Below, piece by piece: positions 1-7,827 of a stretch of DNA of 34,303 nucleotides (positions within the stretch are counted from its first letter, which is position 1; each line of letters begins with the position of its first letter). Where the stretch lies: the IMG/VR virus record IMGVR_UViG_3300025684_000037, positions 1-34,303 of that record; one strand, 5' to 3'. A program made the translations under genes and the position numbers. This DNA is from a virus. The notes beneath the pieces were generated by a model. That model searched no databases. It saw nothing but the letters and a program-made list of their open reading frames with translations, and was not told the origin of the DNA.

Positions 1-1164
1 TTTGGTAGAAAATTTTTAAAATATTATCCAGACATGTCCGATGTTGCAAATTGGAAATGGATAGATGTGGATAATAGCGGTTACATAACGGTTTCAGGGT
101 TTACATGTAATGACCCTACACCAACGGCAACGGTAGAACCTACTCCTAATCCAACAAGTACACCAGAACCTGATCCAACACCTGACCCAACTGCAACACC
201 AAATGCAACTCCTAATCCTACACCAACATCTACACCAATTAACTACTATTTAAGAACAAATTACTCAAGTAATATGGGTAGTACGAGAATGTCTACTGAC
301 CCTAACTCTCCTGTGGCCTCGTTTGGGGAGTCATATGGCACAACTGAGGGTGAATCATTATCAACCATGGTTTATTTACACCTTGGTTTGGGTAGTGATA
401 ATCTTGACTACACTGTGACCGTAAATGGAAATCCATACAACAATGGTGATACAATTGATGGGGTTGATGGACCAATTACTATAACTCCATCTTGGGACGG
501 AATACCAGGATCAAGCAATAGGATTTTTGGTATTTATAGTTATGTATTGAATCCTATTAATAAGGTCTATAATGTAGACGTAACAGTAGTTCCATTACCG
601 ACAAGTACACCTGTACCAACGTCGACACCAAATGCAACTCCTGACCCTACACCAGCACCAGATCCAACACCAACAGTTGCACCTATAAGTTGTATAACAG
701 CTGCACCTCTCAATATAAACGTAGAATCTGAGTACGATAGTAACAGTAATACCACAACCTTCAAATACATAACAAGTGATTTAGATGGAAATGGTGGTTT
801 ATTTGGTTGTATCAATGTTGATCGTGGATCTACAGTTACAATAAACGTTACGGGAAGTGCCCCTAATCTTGAAACACACCCAATAAAAATAACCAACATT
901 AATGATCAGGGTCAACATGAAGCACCACTCCCTAATGTGGTGAGTACGTGGAATGCGGGAAATCCATACACACTGACATGGGAAGTACCATGTGATGTGG
1001 GAATTACACAATATCAGTATCAGTGTGTGAATCACGCACATATGCGTGGTGTGATTAATGTGAGTGGAACGTGTCCAACACCAACACCAAGTCCAACAAG
1101 TACACCAAATGCAACTCCTAACCCAACACCAGCGAATAACACCATATATGTACATACACCTTAA
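1..1164 (+). CDS. Multidomain virion-type protein with Pro/Thr linkers and C-terminal cupredoxin domain (5' partial)
   Basis: The reading frame is open from base 1, and codons before the first ATG at 34 already look coding, so the N-terminus lies outside the window. Three low-complexity linkers of the Thr-Pro-Asn/Asp type (about nt 112-237, 589-684 and 1069-1134) separate beta-rich domains. The last large domain (about nt 690-1068) resembles a cupredoxin. It has a His in ETHPIKI (codon 877-879), then CVNHAHM, giving Cys (1024-1026), His (1033-1035) and Met (1042-1044) in the C-x2-H-x2-M spacing of type 1 copper sites. The product is probably a tail-tip, fiber or decoration protein, inferred from the modular build and its place beside structural genes. 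The gene ends in tandem TAA TAA, 6 nt before the protease gene. Copper binding is inferred from ligand spacing only; the exact virion role is unknown. Confidence 0.7.
   Translation, partial: FGRKFLKYYPDMSDVANWKWIDVDNSGYITVSGFTCNDPTPTATVEPTPNPTSTPEPDPTPDPTATPNATPNPTPTSTPINYYLRTNYSSNMGSTRMSTDPNSPVASFGESYGTTEGESLSTMVYLHLGLGSDNLDYTVTVNGNPYNNGDTIDGVDGPITITPSWDGIPGSSNRIFGIYSYVLNPINKVYNVDVTVVPLPTSTPVPTSTPNATPDPTPAPDPTPTVAPISCITAAPLNINVESEYDSNSNTTTFKYITSDLDGNGGLFGCINVDRGSTVTINVTGSAPNLETHPIKITNINDQGQHEAPLPNVVSTWNAGNPYTLTWEVPCDVGITQYQYQCVNHAHMRGVINVSGTCPTPTPSPTSTPNATPNPTPANNTIYVHTP
196..1119 (+). repeat. 18-bp direct repeat, three copies inside the linkers
   Basis: The sequence ACACCAAATGCAACTCCT occurs exactly at 196-213, 625-642 and 1102-1119, and each copy encodes the core TPNATP of a Pro/Thr linker. 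The flanking linker codons are similar but diverged. The repeats fall at domain boundaries, so they could serve as sites for domain shuffling by recombination; that is inference. Confidence 0.85.
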
Positions 1165-1170
1165 TAAGAT

Positions 1171-2451
1171 ATGAATAACGAACAACTACAACAATTAACA
1201 TTATCCATAAATGAATCAACATCTGAAGACGTTGTTTCTGTGGGATACGGTTTTAAAACCGTGAATGGTAAATTAACAAATGAAAAATCATTAGTTTATA
1301 CCGTATCTAAAAAGAAAGATTTAAATGATATACCTGTAGACGAAAGAATTCCTTCTAATATTACTCATGAGGGTGAAATTTTAAAAACTGATGTGGTTGA
1401 AGGTATTGTAAGACCTCAAGGATATGGAATGTGTGACGCGTCTTTTTATACTTGGCAAACAACCGACCCAACTAATAGAGATGAACATAGACCTATAATG
1501 GGTGGTGTATCTGTAACTAATTTTAGTAAATTAAGTAATTATGTTGGTACATTAGGTTTTATTGCTGTAGATAATGAAACAAATCATTTGGTTGGGGTTA
1601 GTAATAATCATGTACTTGTTAATGATGCGTGGATTACTTCAGAGAGAAATTTATCGGGTGTACAAACCAACGTACATAACGACCCCGTGATTCAACCTAA
1701 CGAACCAGGTAAGTCTAATTTAGGTTTTACAGTGGGTCAAGTCATAAGATACCAACCATTAAGTTCCCCCACAAACTATATTGATTGTGCAATTGCAATA
1801 ATTAATGAAGGAATGATAGACCCCAATGTTTCATGGAGACAACACAACATAAACACAATGAATGTAGCTCCAAGATTTGCAACAACACCAGAATTGGATC
1901 AATATTTATCAGAAGATGGTAGAGAATATTTTAGTGCGGGAAGAACCACCGGTGGTAAAGGTGAAGGAGTGGTTAAATTATTTAGAGATCAATTTGCATC
2001 ATCAATAAATATAAACTATAAAAAACAAGGGGTAGACGTGACGACCAAGATGAACGACACTTTCAGTCTAATGGCAAGTGGATCCACAACACCTACCGGC
2101 GACACGTGTTTTTACCCATCAAGTGGGGGAGACTCGGGTTCGGCGGTTTTAACATACGACGAAAATATTAATCAGTGGTTAATTGTTGGTCTTTTATATG
2201 GTGGGATATTAATTAACGATGGTGATAATGAAAAACCTATCCGTACGTTATGTAATAGAATAGACAGAATTGAGAGTCTAATGAATATTAGATCTTGGGA
2301 TGGGACTATGAACGGAATAATACCATATGGTGGTGGAAATTCAATACATATCGTAGAGGGATCGTCACAATCCATAAACATGGTAATAGATGGTAAAACT
2401 TATTGGCAATTAGGTTTGGTTAATTCTACGTCGTATCCACCCTCTGTATAA
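1171..2451 (+). CDS. Trypsin-like serine protease (S1-type fold)
   Basis: The 426-aa product carries the three catalytic residues of a chymotrypsin-fold protease in canonical order. His147 is in VGVSNNHVLV, Asp205 in NYIDCAIAI, and Ser322 in the hallmark GGDSGSA. The N-terminal region (residues 1-75, with VGYGFKTVNGK and KTDVVEG) resembles the prodomain-like start of bacterial trypsin-like peptidases that begin with a VGxGxK..NG pattern. No signal peptide is visible, so it probably acts inside the infected cell or in the virion. It starts 6 nt after the cupredoxin-domain gene and is probably co-transcribed with it. The substrate cannot be read from sequence; processing of the neighbouring virion protein or of a host surface protein are both possible. 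It is not the T4 prohead protease (gp21), which has a different fold. Confidence 0.82.
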   Translation: MNNEQLQQLTLSINESTSEDVVSVGYGFKTVNGKLTNEKSLVYTVSKKKDLNDIPVDERIPSNITHEGEILKTDVVEGIVRPQGYGMCDASFYTWQTTDPTNRDEHRPIMGGVSVTNFSKLSNYVGTLGFIAVDNETNHLVGVSNNHVLVNDAWITSERNLSGVQTNVHNDPVIQPNEPGKSNLGFTVGQVIRYQPLSSPTNYIDCAIAIINEGMIDPNVSWRQHNINTMNVAPRFATTPELDQYLSEDGREYFSAGRTTGGKGEGVVKLFRDQFASSININYKKQGVDVTTKMNDTFSLMASGSTTPTGDTCFYPSSGGDSGSAVLTYDENINQWLIVGLLYGGILINDGDNEKPIRTLCNRIDRIESLMNIRSWDGTMNGIIPYGGGNSIHIVEGSSQSINMVIDGKTYWQLGLVNSTSYPPSV

Positions 2452-2477
2452 AATAGTGAATAAAAAAATAGATTGAA

Positions 2478-2484
2478 TATTTAT
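2478..2484 (+). promoter_or_regulatory. Candidate late promoter box TATTTAT, 4 nt before ATG
   Basis: TATTTAT is followed by TAAT and then the ATG at 2489. The same box with a 4-nt gap precedes the genes starting at 9611, 16240 and 11514 (minus). If this is the -10 element, transcription would start at or next to the A of the start codon, giving a leaderless mRNA. Confidence 0.5.
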
Positions 2485-2488
2485 TAAT

Positions 2489-2857
2489 ATGGAATTTTTT
2501 ATAAGAAAAGGGTCAACAGATCCAATACTAAAGATGAGGTTAGTTGATGATGGACGAAACGATAAATCTTCATTTAACGATCTTTTAGAGAACTCGGACA
2601 TTACATTTGATATGTTTGAGGTAGAGACTGAAGTTCCTGTTATTTTGGGTGGGATATGTAATCTTACAACACGCACCAAAAAGTATGACCAAACCACCGA
2701 CGAATACTACATTACGTATAGATTCACTGCGGACCAAACATCGGAAGAGGGTAAGTACGAAGGAATTGTAACAATACAATTTCTTGATACAAATCTTGCA
2801 CCTACCGAAAAATTAATTGTTCCAATCAAAGAAAAATTATTTATTAATATCATATAA
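2489..2857 (+). CDS. Small beta-sandwich protein, BppU N-terminal-like
   Basis: The 122-aa product opens with FFIRKGSTDPILKMRLVDDG. It continues with a segment that could be a buried strand (ITFDMFE), then YYITYRFTADQT, EGKYEGIVTIQFLD, and a terminal strand ending IPIKEKLFINI-like. This order (RxGDT-like start, ligand-type beta strands, YxFxAxDT, GxYxaxV, final IxI) follows the Ig-like N-terminal domain of siphophage baseplate protein BppU and related fiber-attachment domains. The similarity is a pattern match, not a proven homology. The gene has its own candidate late box directly upstream and follows two probable virion genes, so a structural adaptor role is plausible. No enzyme motif is visible. 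Confidence 0.5.
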   Translation: MEFFIRKGSTDPILKMRLVDDGRNDKSSFNDLLENSDITFDMFEVETEVPVILGGICNLTTRTKKYDQTTDEYYITYRFTADQTSEEGKYEGIVTIQFLDTNLAPTEKLIVPIKEKLFINII

Positions 2858-2872
2858 TTAGTCCTTCGGGAA

Positions 2873-2903
2873 TTGATTATTTAGTATTTTATTGTTATAT
2901 TTG
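2873..2903 (+). promoter_or_regulatory. Bacteroidetes-type promoter of the DNA polymerase gene
   Basis: TTG at 2873-2875, a 20-nt spacer and TATATTTG at 2896-2903 match the Bacteroidetes primary sigma consensus (TTG, then TAnnTTTG). The start codon lies about 70 nt downstream, leaving a real leader. The same elements with the same 20-nt spacing occur at 6904-6934. Confidence 0.75.
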
Positions 2904-2974
2904 TAGCAAGACTAACTACAACATCCAATGATGGTGTAAGATAATGTGTCAACTAATTAAAAACACATATAACA

Positions 2975-5743
2975 ATGAATAAAGAGATAATCTCACAGGA
3001 GGTAATCGAGGAATTTCTCAATGGTTCCGATCCCGAAAAGTATATCGTAGGTATAGAGTACGAGTACAAAACAAACACAATTTACAAAATTATCCAAGAT
3101 CCTGAAAAAGGTAAGATTATTCGTAAGGATACTCTAACCCCATTTCTTTGGGTTAATGACATTAGTAGTTTAAATTTTTACGGAAGAGATAAAGCTCGAC
3201 AACGTAAAAAGATGGTTGAATATGGTATTAAGATCGAAAAGTTAGAGGATAAAGGTCACCAACGACTTATGGAGGGTTATAATTACATTGTGAAAAGTAC
3301 CAAAGGTTATGGACCATTGTTGGATTTTTTCAGACAAGGTGGTATTAATCCGTGGGATGAAGATGTAAGAAACCACTTTATTCTGTTAAACCCAAAAGAA
3401 CAATTTCTCATTCAAAAAGAAAAAAGACTCTTTAAGGGATTAGAAGATTATGACGACGTTCATCGTTTAGTGTTTGATATTGAAACAACGGGTCTTGATC
3501 CTGAGGTAGATAAGATAATTCTTATTGGGATGAAGGATAATCGAGATTTTGTTCAGATTATTGATGCTTTCGGTGAAGATGGTGAGGCGAGGTGTATCAT
3601 AGAGTTCTTTAAACACTTGAGGGAATTAAAACCAACAACCATTGCCGGATATAACTCATCATTCTTTGATTTTCCTTTTATTTTAAAGAGGTGTGAGATA
3701 TTAGGTATTAACCCTAAAGAACATACTCAGATATTTCATGCTCAGGGAATTAAAGAACGTGAAGGAATGTTAAAATTAGCCAATGAGGTTGAATACTACA
3801 CACAACACATTATTTGGGGAATGAACATTCTCGATATTGCACATTCTGTTCGTCGATCTCAAGCAATTAACTCGGACATTAAATCGTGGGGGTTAAAGTA
3901 TATCACAAAATATCTTGGAGCCGAAAAGAAGAATCGTGTATATGTTGAGGGATCACAGATATCAAACATATATATTGATAATGAAAGTTTTTATATGAAT
4001 CCTGAAACGGGTAAGTATAAAAAGATTGGGTCACCTGGCACTGAAAACCTATTAGAAAGATTTCCAAATGTTTATGAGGTTTGGACAGGTAGAAAAATAG
4101 TAGAACAGTACCTTGAAGATGATTTATATGAGACTATGGTTGTTGACGATTCATTTAGTCAATCAACATTTTTACTATCTAAGGTTGTACCCGCAACTTA
4201 TGAAAGAGTCTCTACCATGGGAACAGCAACACTATGGAAGTTAATAATGTTAGCGTGGTCATATAAACATGATTTAGCAGTACCTAAAAAAGATGAACGT
4301 AGACCAATAACGGGTGGTTTGTCAAGATTACTAAACGTTGGTTATGAAACTAACGTAGTTAAGTTTGATTACTCTTCACTATATCCATCAATACAGTTAG
4401 TGTATGATGTGTTTCCCGATTGTGATGTAATGGGTGTTCAGAAGTCGATGTTAAAGTACTTCCGAGATGTTCGTATAAATTACAAATTATTGGCGGCTGA
4501 ACATTATAAGACAGATCCTGAACTATCAGAAAAATACAACAGAAAACAACTACCAATTAAGATTTTCATTAATGCATACTTTGGTTCATTGTCAGCACCT
4601 CACGTATTCCCATGGGGTGATATGGATATGGGTGAAACTATCACATGTGTCGGAAGACAAAGTCTTAGAATGATGATTATGTATTTCCAAGGTATTGGAT
4701 ATAAACCACTTGTAATGGATACGGATGGTGTTAACTTTTCCGCACCTAAAGACATGGAAAGTCGTAAGTACATAGGTAAGGGGTTAAATGATCTTGTAGT
4801 TAAGGATAAAGAATATGAGGGTCTTGAAGCGGACACTGCGGAATTTAATGATATCTTTATGAGGGGTGAGATGGGTCTTGACATTGATTATGTTTGTCCC
4901 GCAACCATTAACCTCGCAAGGAAAAACTATGTTTTAAAGAAACCAAATGGTGGTGTTAAATTAACAGGTAACACAATTAAATCAAAAAATCTTTCAGGTT
5001 ATATTGTTGATTTTCTTGATAAAGGGTTAAGGTTATTACTTGATGGTAAAGGACATGAATTTATTGAGTATTATTACAGTTACATTGAAGTCATATATAA
5101 CCAAGAAATTCCATTAGCTAAGATTGCTAATAAATCGAGAGTTAAACAATCAATAGATGATTATAAAAAACACATACAGAAAAGAACCAAAAGTGGGTCT
5201 TTAATGTCTCGAAAAGCACACATGGAGTTAATCATGGCCAATGGTTATAATGCGGGTCTTGGTGAAACAATATTCTATGTTAATAATGGTACTGCCAAAT
5301 CTCACGGGGATGTATCAAAAAAACCAAAGACTGATGAAGTAAAAATAAATTGTTACATGATTACCGAAAAAGAAATGTCTGACAATCCTGAAATGAAAGG
5401 TGAATATAACATCGCTCGATACGTAAATACATTTAACAAAAGAATAGAACCACTTATGGTTGTCTTTAGTCCTGAGATACGTAACGATATAATGGTAGAT
5501 AATCCTGAGAAAAGACAATACTTTACACCCACACAGTGTAAGTTAGATTCGGGTAACCCTATGAAAGAGGGTGGTCAAGACAACTTCGACGATGTAATGA
5601 CATTATCTGAAACTGAAGTGATTTTTTGGAATAAGATAAAGAGGGATCCATTCTTTTTATACTTAGATGATAGTCTTAAACGTATTGACCAACATTGGGT
5701 TAAACACAATAGAAGTCTATTAGATTTTGAAATAGAGGAATAG
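2975..5743 (+). CDS. 43: Family B DNA polymerase with 3'-5' exonuclease (T4 gp43-like)
   Basis: The product has 922 aa (T4 gp43 has 898). The exonuclease domain shows Exo I FDIETTGLD (Asp168, Glu170), Exo II AGYNSSFFDFPF and Exo III EQYLEDDLYE. The polymerase domain shows motif A FDYSSLYPSI (Asp465), motif B KIFINAYFGSL (Lys529) and motif C VMDTDGVNF (Asp582, Asp584). All metal-binding acidic residues are present, so both activities should be intact. Motif C reads DTDG where most family B enzymes have DTDS. The enzyme replicates the phage genome, presumably with the gp32, gp41 and flap nuclease encoded at the right end. It has its own early-type promoter and a strong terminator immediately after the stop, and so forms a single-gene transcription unit in front of the mixed-strand block. 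Confidence 0.97.
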   Translation: MNKEIISQEVIEEFLNGSDPEKYIVGIEYEYKTNTIYKIIQDPEKGKIIRKDTLTPFLWVNDISSLNFYGRDKARQRKKMVEYGIKIEKLEDKGHQRLMEGYNYIVKSTKGYGPLLDFFRQGGINPWDEDVRNHFILLNPKEQFLIQKEKRLFKGLEDYDDVHRLVFDIETTGLDPEVDKIILIGMKDNRDFVQIIDAFGEDGEARCIIEFFKHLRELKPTTIAGYNSSFFDFPFILKRCEILGINPKEHTQIFHAQGIKEREGMLKLANEVEYYTQHIIWGMNILDIAHSVRRSQAINSDIKSWGLKYITKYLGAEKKNRVYVEGSQISNIYIDNESFYMNPETGKYKKIGSPGTENLLERFPNVYEVWTGRKIVEQYLEDDLYETMVVDDSFSQSTFLLSKVVPATYERVSTMGTATLWKLIMLAWSYKHDLAVPKKDERRPITGGLSRLLNVGYETNVVKFDYSSLYPSIQLVYDVFPDCDVMGVQKSMLKYFRDVRINYKLLAAEHYKTDPELSEKYNRKQLPIKIFINAYFGSLSAPHVFPWGDMDMGETITCVGRQSLRMMIMYFQGIGYKPLVMDTDGVNFSAPKDMESRKYIGKGLNDLVVKDKEYEGLEADTAEFNDIFMRGEMGLDIDYVCPATINLARKNYVLKKPNGGVKLTGNTIKSKNLSGYIVDFLDKGLRLLLDGKGHEFIEYYYSYIEVIYNQEIPLAKIANKSRVKQSIDDYKKHIQKRTKSGSLMSRKAHMELIMANGYNAGLGETIFYVNNGTAKSHGDVSKKPKTDEVKINCYMITEKEMSDNPEMKGEYNIARYVNTFNKRIEPLMVVFSPEIRNDIMVDNPEKRQYFTPTQCKLDSGNPMKEGGQDNFDDVMTLSETEVIFWNKIKRDPFFLYLDDSLKRIDQHWVKHNRSLLDFEIEE

Positions 5744-5749
5744 AATTAT

Positions 5750-5779
5750 GGGGGTTGAAATAATACCCCCTTATTTTTT
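5750..5779 (+). terminator. Rho-independent terminator after DNA polymerase
   Basis: GGGGGT (5750-5755) pairs with ACCCCC (5765-5770) around a 9-nt loop and is followed by TTATTTTTT. It begins 7 nt after the polymerase stop and sits between convergent genes; the T tract runs to the end of the minus-strand neck gene. On the minus strand the tail is only weakly T-rich. Confidence 0.85.
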
Positions 5780-6896
5780 AGATTCCAAGGAATGGAGATT
5801 GGAATGGTCTATACTTAAGTGATTTATTTAAGTTTTCCGCTTCATTACCTTTTCTTTCTAACATTTTGTCAGGACGTAATCTTTCCAATCGTTGTGTTAG
5901 TTCTTCAACAAGTTTTGTTTTCTCGTCCTTACCTTCAGTTAAAAGTGAGTTATAATCTAATTTAACTTCACTATCGGGAACTCTTAAGTCTCCTGAAAAT
6001 TTAGAATATACTCTTCCTAACCCTTCTTTAGAATACGCTATTAGATACTTACGTACCCAATTCTGTGCTGGTCTGTTAAGTGTCTCCCATGTAAGTTCTT
6101 CAGTTTCAATATCAGAAGGTAACTTTATAATATCTTTGTTTTTTGCTAAACAGTCATCACGATCGTGGGTGTCATAATACCAATACCATACATAATAGTT
6201 ATGTTTCTGCACAGAACCAAAATCAAACCTACCACCTGGTGTATTATAAAGATGGACGTGTTTTTTTCCTTCAGGACCCGCAGTAACACGATACGTAAGT
6301 TCACCACCAATTAAACGGTTTTTTAAACCCCTATCTTGCATTCTTGCCAATAAATCATAAGCTGGCATCATAAAGTAAGAACCTGAGGTTCCCATTTGTG
6401 CAAATCCACCAACACCACCAGAACCTACACCACCAAGACCACCAAATCCACCTAAAAATGGATCCACGATTGAATCAGTTAATTCTGCTCTTGTAAACCA
6501 AAGAAGTTCGTTAAGTTCTCTACCCGCAGGTATTTCATACATTTGTTGGTTTGCAACCAATTGTATTTTATCTAACTTCAACTCCGACTCACCACCTGTT
6601 TGAAGACCCACAATTTTAGAATATGCATGTGAATATTGTGTTTCATAGTCAACCGATCTCGTAGTGAACGCTCTTGTTAAGGATTGTGTATCAACATTTA
6701 ACCCAGCTAATGATGACCACTGTGATTCGATTAACCAATCACTTACATATTGTTCATATTCGTCAAGTGCTAACTCAAGGAATGTATCCATCTGTTCTTC
6801 CGTCAACTCGATAGAACGAATCGGCATACCTAAAAGATGAAAAACCTGTGAGTATAACTTCTCTTTGTTTGTTGGTGTTATAATTGTGCTTGGCAT
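5778..6896 (-). CDS. 13: Neck protein, T4 gp13-like
   Basis: The 372-aa product has an N-terminal helical region with the pattern LLGMPIRSIELTEEQ...ALDEYEQYV. It resembles the start of gp13-type neck proteins (T4 gp13 begins with a comparable cluster of acidic and aromatic residues after a GxPI segment). A further segment reads QQMYEIPAGRELNELLWF. A Gly-rich loop (about residues 148-172) and a charged C-terminal helix (about 310-350) are additional to T4 gp13 (309 aa). Its role would be joining the filled head to the tail with gp14 and gp15, which are encoded downstream on the other strand. It lies on the minus strand, convergent with polymerase, with a late-type motif 20 nt upstream of its start. 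The family call rests on short motifs plus the nearby gp14/gp15 candidates. Confidence 0.55.
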   Translation of the reverse strand: MPSTIITPTNKEKLYSQVFHLLGMPIRSIELTEEQMDTFLELALDEYEQYVSDWLIESQWSSLAGLNVDTQSLTRAFTTRSVDYETQYSHAYSKIVGLQTGGESELKLDKIQLVANQQMYEIPAGRELNELLWFTRAELTDSIVDPFLGGFGGLGGVGSGGVGGFAQMGTSGSYFMMPAYDLLARMQDRGLKNRLIGGELTYRVTAGPEGKKHVHLYNTPGGRFDFGSVQKHNYYVWYWYYDTHDRDDCLAKNKDIIKLPSDIETEELTWETLNRPAQNWVRKYLIAYSKEGLGRVYSKFSGDLRVPDSEVKLDYNSLLTEGKDEKTKLVEELTQRLERLRPDKMLERKGNEAENLNKSLKYRPFQSPFLGI

Positions 6897-6903
6897 ATCT
6901 TAC

Positions 6904-6934
6904 TTGATTTATTAATATAAATAGTTTATATTTG
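6904..6934 (+). promoter_or_regulatory. Bacteroidetes-type promoter of the nuclease candidate
   Basis: TTG at 6904-6906, a 20-nt spacer and TATATTTG at 6927-6934 are identical in elements and spacing to the polymerase promoter. The ATG follows at 6955, 20 nt after the -7 element. Confidence 0.75.
6908..6923 (-). promoter_or_regulatory. Candidate late promoter for the gp13-like gene
   Basis: On the minus strand this reads TATTTATATTAATAAA, close to the 15-mer GATATTTATAATAAA found before the sheath and tube genes. The core TATTTAT covers 6917-6923, 20 nt before the start codon. It lies inside the early promoter of the divergent gene. Confidence 0.5.
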
Positions 6935-6954
6935 GAATAATCACACATTTAATT

Positions 6955-7827
6955 ATGGTATCAGAAGAACAATTACAAAAAATTAGAAATAAACACAAAA
7001 CTAAGTTAGATATATGGAGATACATTAACAGTGTAACCCCACTAAGGAAAAAACTAAGTTGGAAGATAATGAGTATTGTTAAAAGTATTTGGGAGGAACG
7101 TGGTTTACCAAGATATGGTCAGGTTGTTGAACCTGGTGGTAGTACTTCTGAAGTGGGTGTCTATGATTATAATCCCGAAAGTGATAAATATGATCACAGA
7201 AGTGGGATTAACTACACAAACACAAGTTACACACAACACAAATATTTAGAAAGAAAACTAAATGAAATTTATGGTTATGAATTACCATATGAGAGAGGTT
7301 CTGACATGGGATTCATTGAAGATACTGTCGTTGAAACAATTAATCAATTTAGTGAACACTTATATAACCATAGACACGAGATTTTTGATGATGGGAAAAT
7401 AAAAGACACTTTAGACGATATTAAAACAAGTTGTGTTAGTGCAGGAAATAAATCTCAGAAATTAATTGAATCTAATCACAAATTGATTTGGACTGATTCT
7501 GTTGAGTATATTGATGATGACATATTAATAGGTGGAAGTTCTCAAGACTTTAAAGGTATTGACGGTGTAATAAAATTTAAAGATAGGGAGGAAACCAATC
7601 AAGTAAAATCGTGTGGTGGGTGGTCAACTTTGTCGGACGGTAATTACAAAATAAAGGTTACCACATCAATATCTCAATATAGGGACATAGATTATATATC
7701 ATTTACATATAAAGGTGATATAATAGTTTTTAAAATAGATATGGAATTAATAGAGACGGTACATACAGATAACGTGTATTTTATTTTTGATTCTTCTCTT
7801 CTATTTTTTACCAATCGATTTGATTAA
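6955..7827 (+). CDS. Putative PD-(D/E)XK-superfamily nuclease
   Basis: The 290-aa product has no obvious named relative. The N-terminal third is basic and helical (IRNKHKTKLDIWRYINSVTP). The C-terminal half contains DFKGIDGVIKF followed by NQVKSCGG. This gives a D...(12 residues)...QxK arrangement (Asp203, Gln216, Lys218) typical of restriction-endonuclease-fold enzymes, where a buried strand ends in D and the next carries E/QxK. Two flanking acidic residues (Glu within VEYIDDD, Asp198) could complete the metal site. It has its own early-type promoter, which fits a role in host DNA breakdown, phage DNA processing or recombination. The last 27 nt overlap the convergent SNF2 gene. The nuclease fold is moderately supported; specificity is unknown. 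Confidence 0.55.
   Translation: MVSEEQLQKIRNKHKTKLDIWRYINSVTPLRKKLSWKIMSIVKSIWEERGLPRYGQVVEPGGSTSEVGVYDYNPESDKYDHRSGINYTNTSYTQHKYLERKLNEIYGYELPYERGSDMGFIEDTVVETINQFSEHLYNHRHEIFDDGKIKDTLDDIKTSCVSAGNKSQKLIESNHKLIWTDSVEYIDDDILIGGSSQDFKGIDGVIKFKDREETNQVKSCGGWSTLSDGNYKIKVTTSISQYRDIDYISFTYKGDIIVFKIDMELIETVHTDNVYFIFDSSLLFFTNRFD

Noticed and set aside
567-1185. Two minus-strand ORFs (110 and 128 aa) opposite the linker protein
   Set aside because: Low-complexity Val/Gly- and Cys/Trp-rich products that simply mirror the Pro/Thr codons; no promoter or domain.
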